Shown: piece by piece, positions 61,927 through 64,000 of the stretch
Numbering within the stretch: the stretch's first letter is position 1
Layout of the letters: each line of letters opens with the position of its first letter
Source: Nitrosomonas sp.
GTDB taxonomy: Bacteria; Pseudomonadota; Gammaproteobacteria; Burkholderiales; Nitrosomonadaceae
Assembly: GCF_019752095.1 (NCBI RefSeq)
Contig: NZ_JAIEMO010000035.1
Location: forward strand, 1-64,000
Length of the DNA stretch: 64,000 nt
Direction of reading: 5' to 3'
Notes under the pieces: model-generated
Databases searched by the model: none
Told to the model about the DNA's origin: nothing
The model's input: the letters and a program-made list of their open reading frames with translations, nothing else
Position numbers and translations under genes: made by a program

Positions 61927-64000
61927 ATGCGCATCATTCGCGTCGCCCTAAATATTCCCAAAGACACTTTATTTGATTATCAAGCCGAAGATGCCAGCAT
62001 GCACGATATTGGTCTGCGTGTCTGCGTACCATTTGGTAAAAAAAAGATTACGGGCATTATTATGGCGATCAGTACGGAAACTCAGGTCCCAATCGAGAAA
62101 CTCAAATCCGTTTACTGTATTTTCCGGGAAATAAATCCGCTCCCGCCAGCATTGCTGGATTTGTTCAAATTCTGTAGTCAGTATTACCATCACCCGCTCG
62201 GCGGGGTAATCATGAACAGCCTACCCGCACTACTGCGCAACAACAAGCCGATTAAACTGAAAGATTCCACACAACATCCACTGAGTCTCACAAATTTAGG
62301 CAGGCAGATTGATATCACTAGTATTCCTGCACGCAATCGCGTGGCGCGCCGCCTACTGACAGAATTTCAGAATGCGGCACAACTGACTTCCCACCAAATC
62401 AAACAAATTTCATCGCGCACCAGTAAATTGCTAGATGAATGGAAGCAACTCGGTTGGATAGCCGAACAACCCATAATCAATACAACCACGCCAAAAGCTA
62501 CAATCATTCCTACCTTGACAGCCGAGCAAGTCAATGCAGTAACCATCGTGACTGCTGGGCTTGAACGATTTAACACTTGGTTGCTGCATGGAGTGACCGG
62601 CAGCGGAAAAACCGAGGTGTATTTGCGTATCATCGAGTCGGTTCTGTCACACGATAAGCAAACACTGGTGCTGATCCCGGAAATCAATTTAACACCTCAA
62701 CTGGAAGCAGTTTTTCGTGCGCGCTTTTGCACCACTTCACTGGTTAATCTGCACAGCGGACTCAACGACACAGAACGGCTAACCGGTTGGCTGCAAGCAC
62801 AGCTCGGCGAAGCTAAAATTATTCTAGGCACGCGCTTGGCTATTTTTACACCTCTACCCAAATTGGGCTTGATCATCGTCGACGAAGAACACGACAGCTC
62901 ATTCAAACAACAAGATGGATTGCGTTATTCCGCACGTGACTTAGCGATTTTTCGCGCACGGAAAACAAATATTCCTGTGGTGCTAGGAACCGCCACACCA
63001 TCCTTGGAAAGTTATTCCAATGCAATCAATGGCCGCTACCAGTATATTCGCCTCAATTCCCGCGCGGTGCAAAGCGCTAGGCTGCCTTCGATTCAGTATA
63101 TTGACACGCGTATTCATAAATCACAGGATGGATTATCCGAACCACTGCTCAAAGCACTAGAAAAATGTTTATCTGAAAAACACCAAAGCCTGATTTTCAT
63201 CAACCGGCGCGGCTATGCGCCAGTACTACTATGCAAATCCTGTAGTTGGAATGCGCTCTGTCAGCGTTGTTCCAGTCGTCTAGTGGTTCATTTACGCGAT
63301 AAAAAATTATGCTGTCACCATTGCGGTCATGAAGAAAAATTCCCGCGAGCTTGCCCGCAATGCGGCAATCAGGATATCGCACCGTTTGGTCAAGGCACAC
63401 AGCGTGTGGAAGAAGCGCTGATTGCGCATTTTCCATCAGCACGAATTTTGCGCATCGATCGCGACAGCACACGCCGCAAAAATGCCTGGAAAGAAATTTT
63501 GCATGCCATCCATAACCACCAAATAGACATTCTGATCGGCACGCAACTGTTGGCCAAAGGGCATGACTTTCCTAATTTATCACTGGTGGGTATTCTGAAT
63601 GCCGATACCTCGCTCTACAGTACAGATTTTCGCGCCAGTGAACGTTTATTTGCGCAACTCATGCAAGTTTCCGGCCGTGCAGGCCGAGCCAATGTTGCGG
63701 GGCATGTGCTAATTCAAACTGAGTTTCCTAATCATCCCCTGTACTATGCGTTGCAGCAGCACGATTATGACACCCTAGCGCAGACTCTGCTAACAGAAAG
63801 AGAAATAGCCGGATTCCCGCCCTATGTATATCAAACACTTTTGCGCGCAGAAGCCCACAACATCAAAGTTGTACTTAATTTTCTAAAACAAGCTGCACAT
63901 TTGGCCAAACCCACCCAAGCGATACAACTTTTTGATCCAGTGCCTGCACAGTTGTTACGTTTAAAAGGAATGGAGCGCGCATACTTACTCATACAGTCAA
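61927..64000 (+). CDS. priA: PriA, primosomal replication-restart helicase (3' end outside the window)
   Basis: The visible part is 691 residues of about 730. PriA binds stalled forks and reloads the replisome. The N-terminal DNA-binding part starts MRIIRVALNIPKDTLFDYQAED. Helicase motifs are HGVTGSGKTEVYLRII (Walker A), IIVDEEHDSSFKQQDG (DEEH box), LGTATPSLES, INRRGYAP and GTQLLAKGHDFPN. The zinc region has CKSCSWNALCQRC, CHHCGH and CPQCGNQDI. The ATG at 61927 lies 90 bases after the preceding gene, with no strong ribosome site. Confidence 0.95.
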   Translation, partial: MRIIRVALNIPKDTLFDYQAEDASMHDIGLRVCVPFGKKKITGIIMAISTETQVPIEKLKSVYCIFREINPLPPALLDLFKFCSQYYHHPLGGVIMNSLPALLRNNKPIKLKDSTQHPLSLTNLGRQIDITSIPARNRVARRLLTEFQNAAQLTSHQIKQISSRTSKLLDEWKQLGWIAEQPIINTTTPKATIIPTLTAEQVNAVTIVTAGLERFNTWLLHGVTGSGKTEVYLRIIESVLSHDKQTLVLIPEINLTPQLEAVFRARFCTTSLVNLHSGLNDTERLTGWLQAQLGEAKIILGTRLAIFTPLPKLGLIIVDEEHDSSFKQQDGLRYSARDLAIFRARKTNIPVVLGTATPSLESYSNAINGRYQYIRLNSRAVQSARLPSIQYIDTRIHKSQDGLSEPLLKALEKCLSEKHQSLIFINRRGYAPVLLCKSCSWNALCQRCSSRLVVHLRDKKLCCHHCGHEEKFPRACPQCGNQDIAPFGQGTQRVEEALIAHFPSARILRIDRDSTRRKNAWKEILHAIHNHQIDILIGTQLLAKGHDFPNLSLVGILNADTSLYSTDFRASERLFAQLMQVSGRAGRANVAGHVLIQTEFPNHPLYYALQQHDYDTLAQTLLTEREIAGFPPYVYQTLLRAEAHNIKVVLNFLKQAAHLAKPTQAIQLFDPVPAQLLRLKGMERAYLLIQS

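Overview
The window looks like a betaproteobacterial chromosome, most probably a Nitrosomonas-like ammonia oxidiser (order Nitrosomonadales). The reasons are the gene families and their order: a beta/gamma-type flagellar and chemotaxis set, a squalene synthase next to an HpnA-type hopanoid epimerase, a lysA with the tiny lptM lipoprotein in front, and moderate AT content. No ammonia-oxidation gene lies in the window, so the genus is an inference.

Region 1 (about 0.4-9.5 kb, minus strand) is a chemotaxis operon read toward the left: a CheZ-like protein, cheY, cheA, [gap], cheR, cheD, cheB, then an NlpC/P60 lipoprotein and a DUF4389 membrane protein. cheW and a receptor gene, usual between cheA and cheR in relatives, are missing. 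An in-frame scrap of the CheW C-terminus survives in the gap. An EAL-like/HDOD gene lies just upstream.

Region 2 (9.7-15 kb, minus strand) holds two GGDEF cyclases separated by a (AATGGGG)9 repeat, then a NarL-type regulator and its histidine kinase. Region 3 (15.1-22.3 kb, plus strand) is the flagellar filament set: fliC behind a near-perfect sigma-28 promoter, flaG, fliD, fliS, fliT, a FliK-like protein, a FlhB C-terminal paralogue and a PilZ (YcgR-like) protein. A second chemotaxis piece, a classical cheY-cheZ pair, sits at 47.6-48.8 kb. With the REC-EAL gene at 53.9 kb, the window has six c-di-GMP-related genes around motility.

Region 4 (22.5-32.4 kb) is mixed accessory and metabolic DNA: a frameshifted TIGR04073-like gene, two tiny membrane ORFs, a phage-type DUF7220 gene, an acyl-CoA ligase, a Slp lipoprotein, another GGDEF gene, a monooxygenase/alcohol dehydrogenase pair, a glutaredoxin-MauE fusion, a VOC protein, a dienelactone hydrolase and a GlcG/HbpS-like secreted protein.

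Region 5 (32.4-47.2 kb) is mostly housekeeping: holB-tmk, ampD, yeaD, purT-queG, tsaE-amiC, the mla-type lipid transporter (E, F, D and an auxiliary lipoprotein), lptM-lysA, squalene synthase and hpnA.

Region 6 (49-64 kb) contains a TPR protein, a TetR regulator with a DUF4242 gene and two matching operator-like sites, an unrecognised lipoprotein/helical-protein pair, a His/Met-rich secreted protein, REC-EAL, a Kelch protein, GNAT, SirB and CopD-like membrane proteins, a STAS-like protein, a Rieske oxygenase with an EamA transporter, a large lipoprotein and the start of priA, which runs off the right edge. No rRNA, tRNA, CRISPR array or complete insertion sequence was seen.
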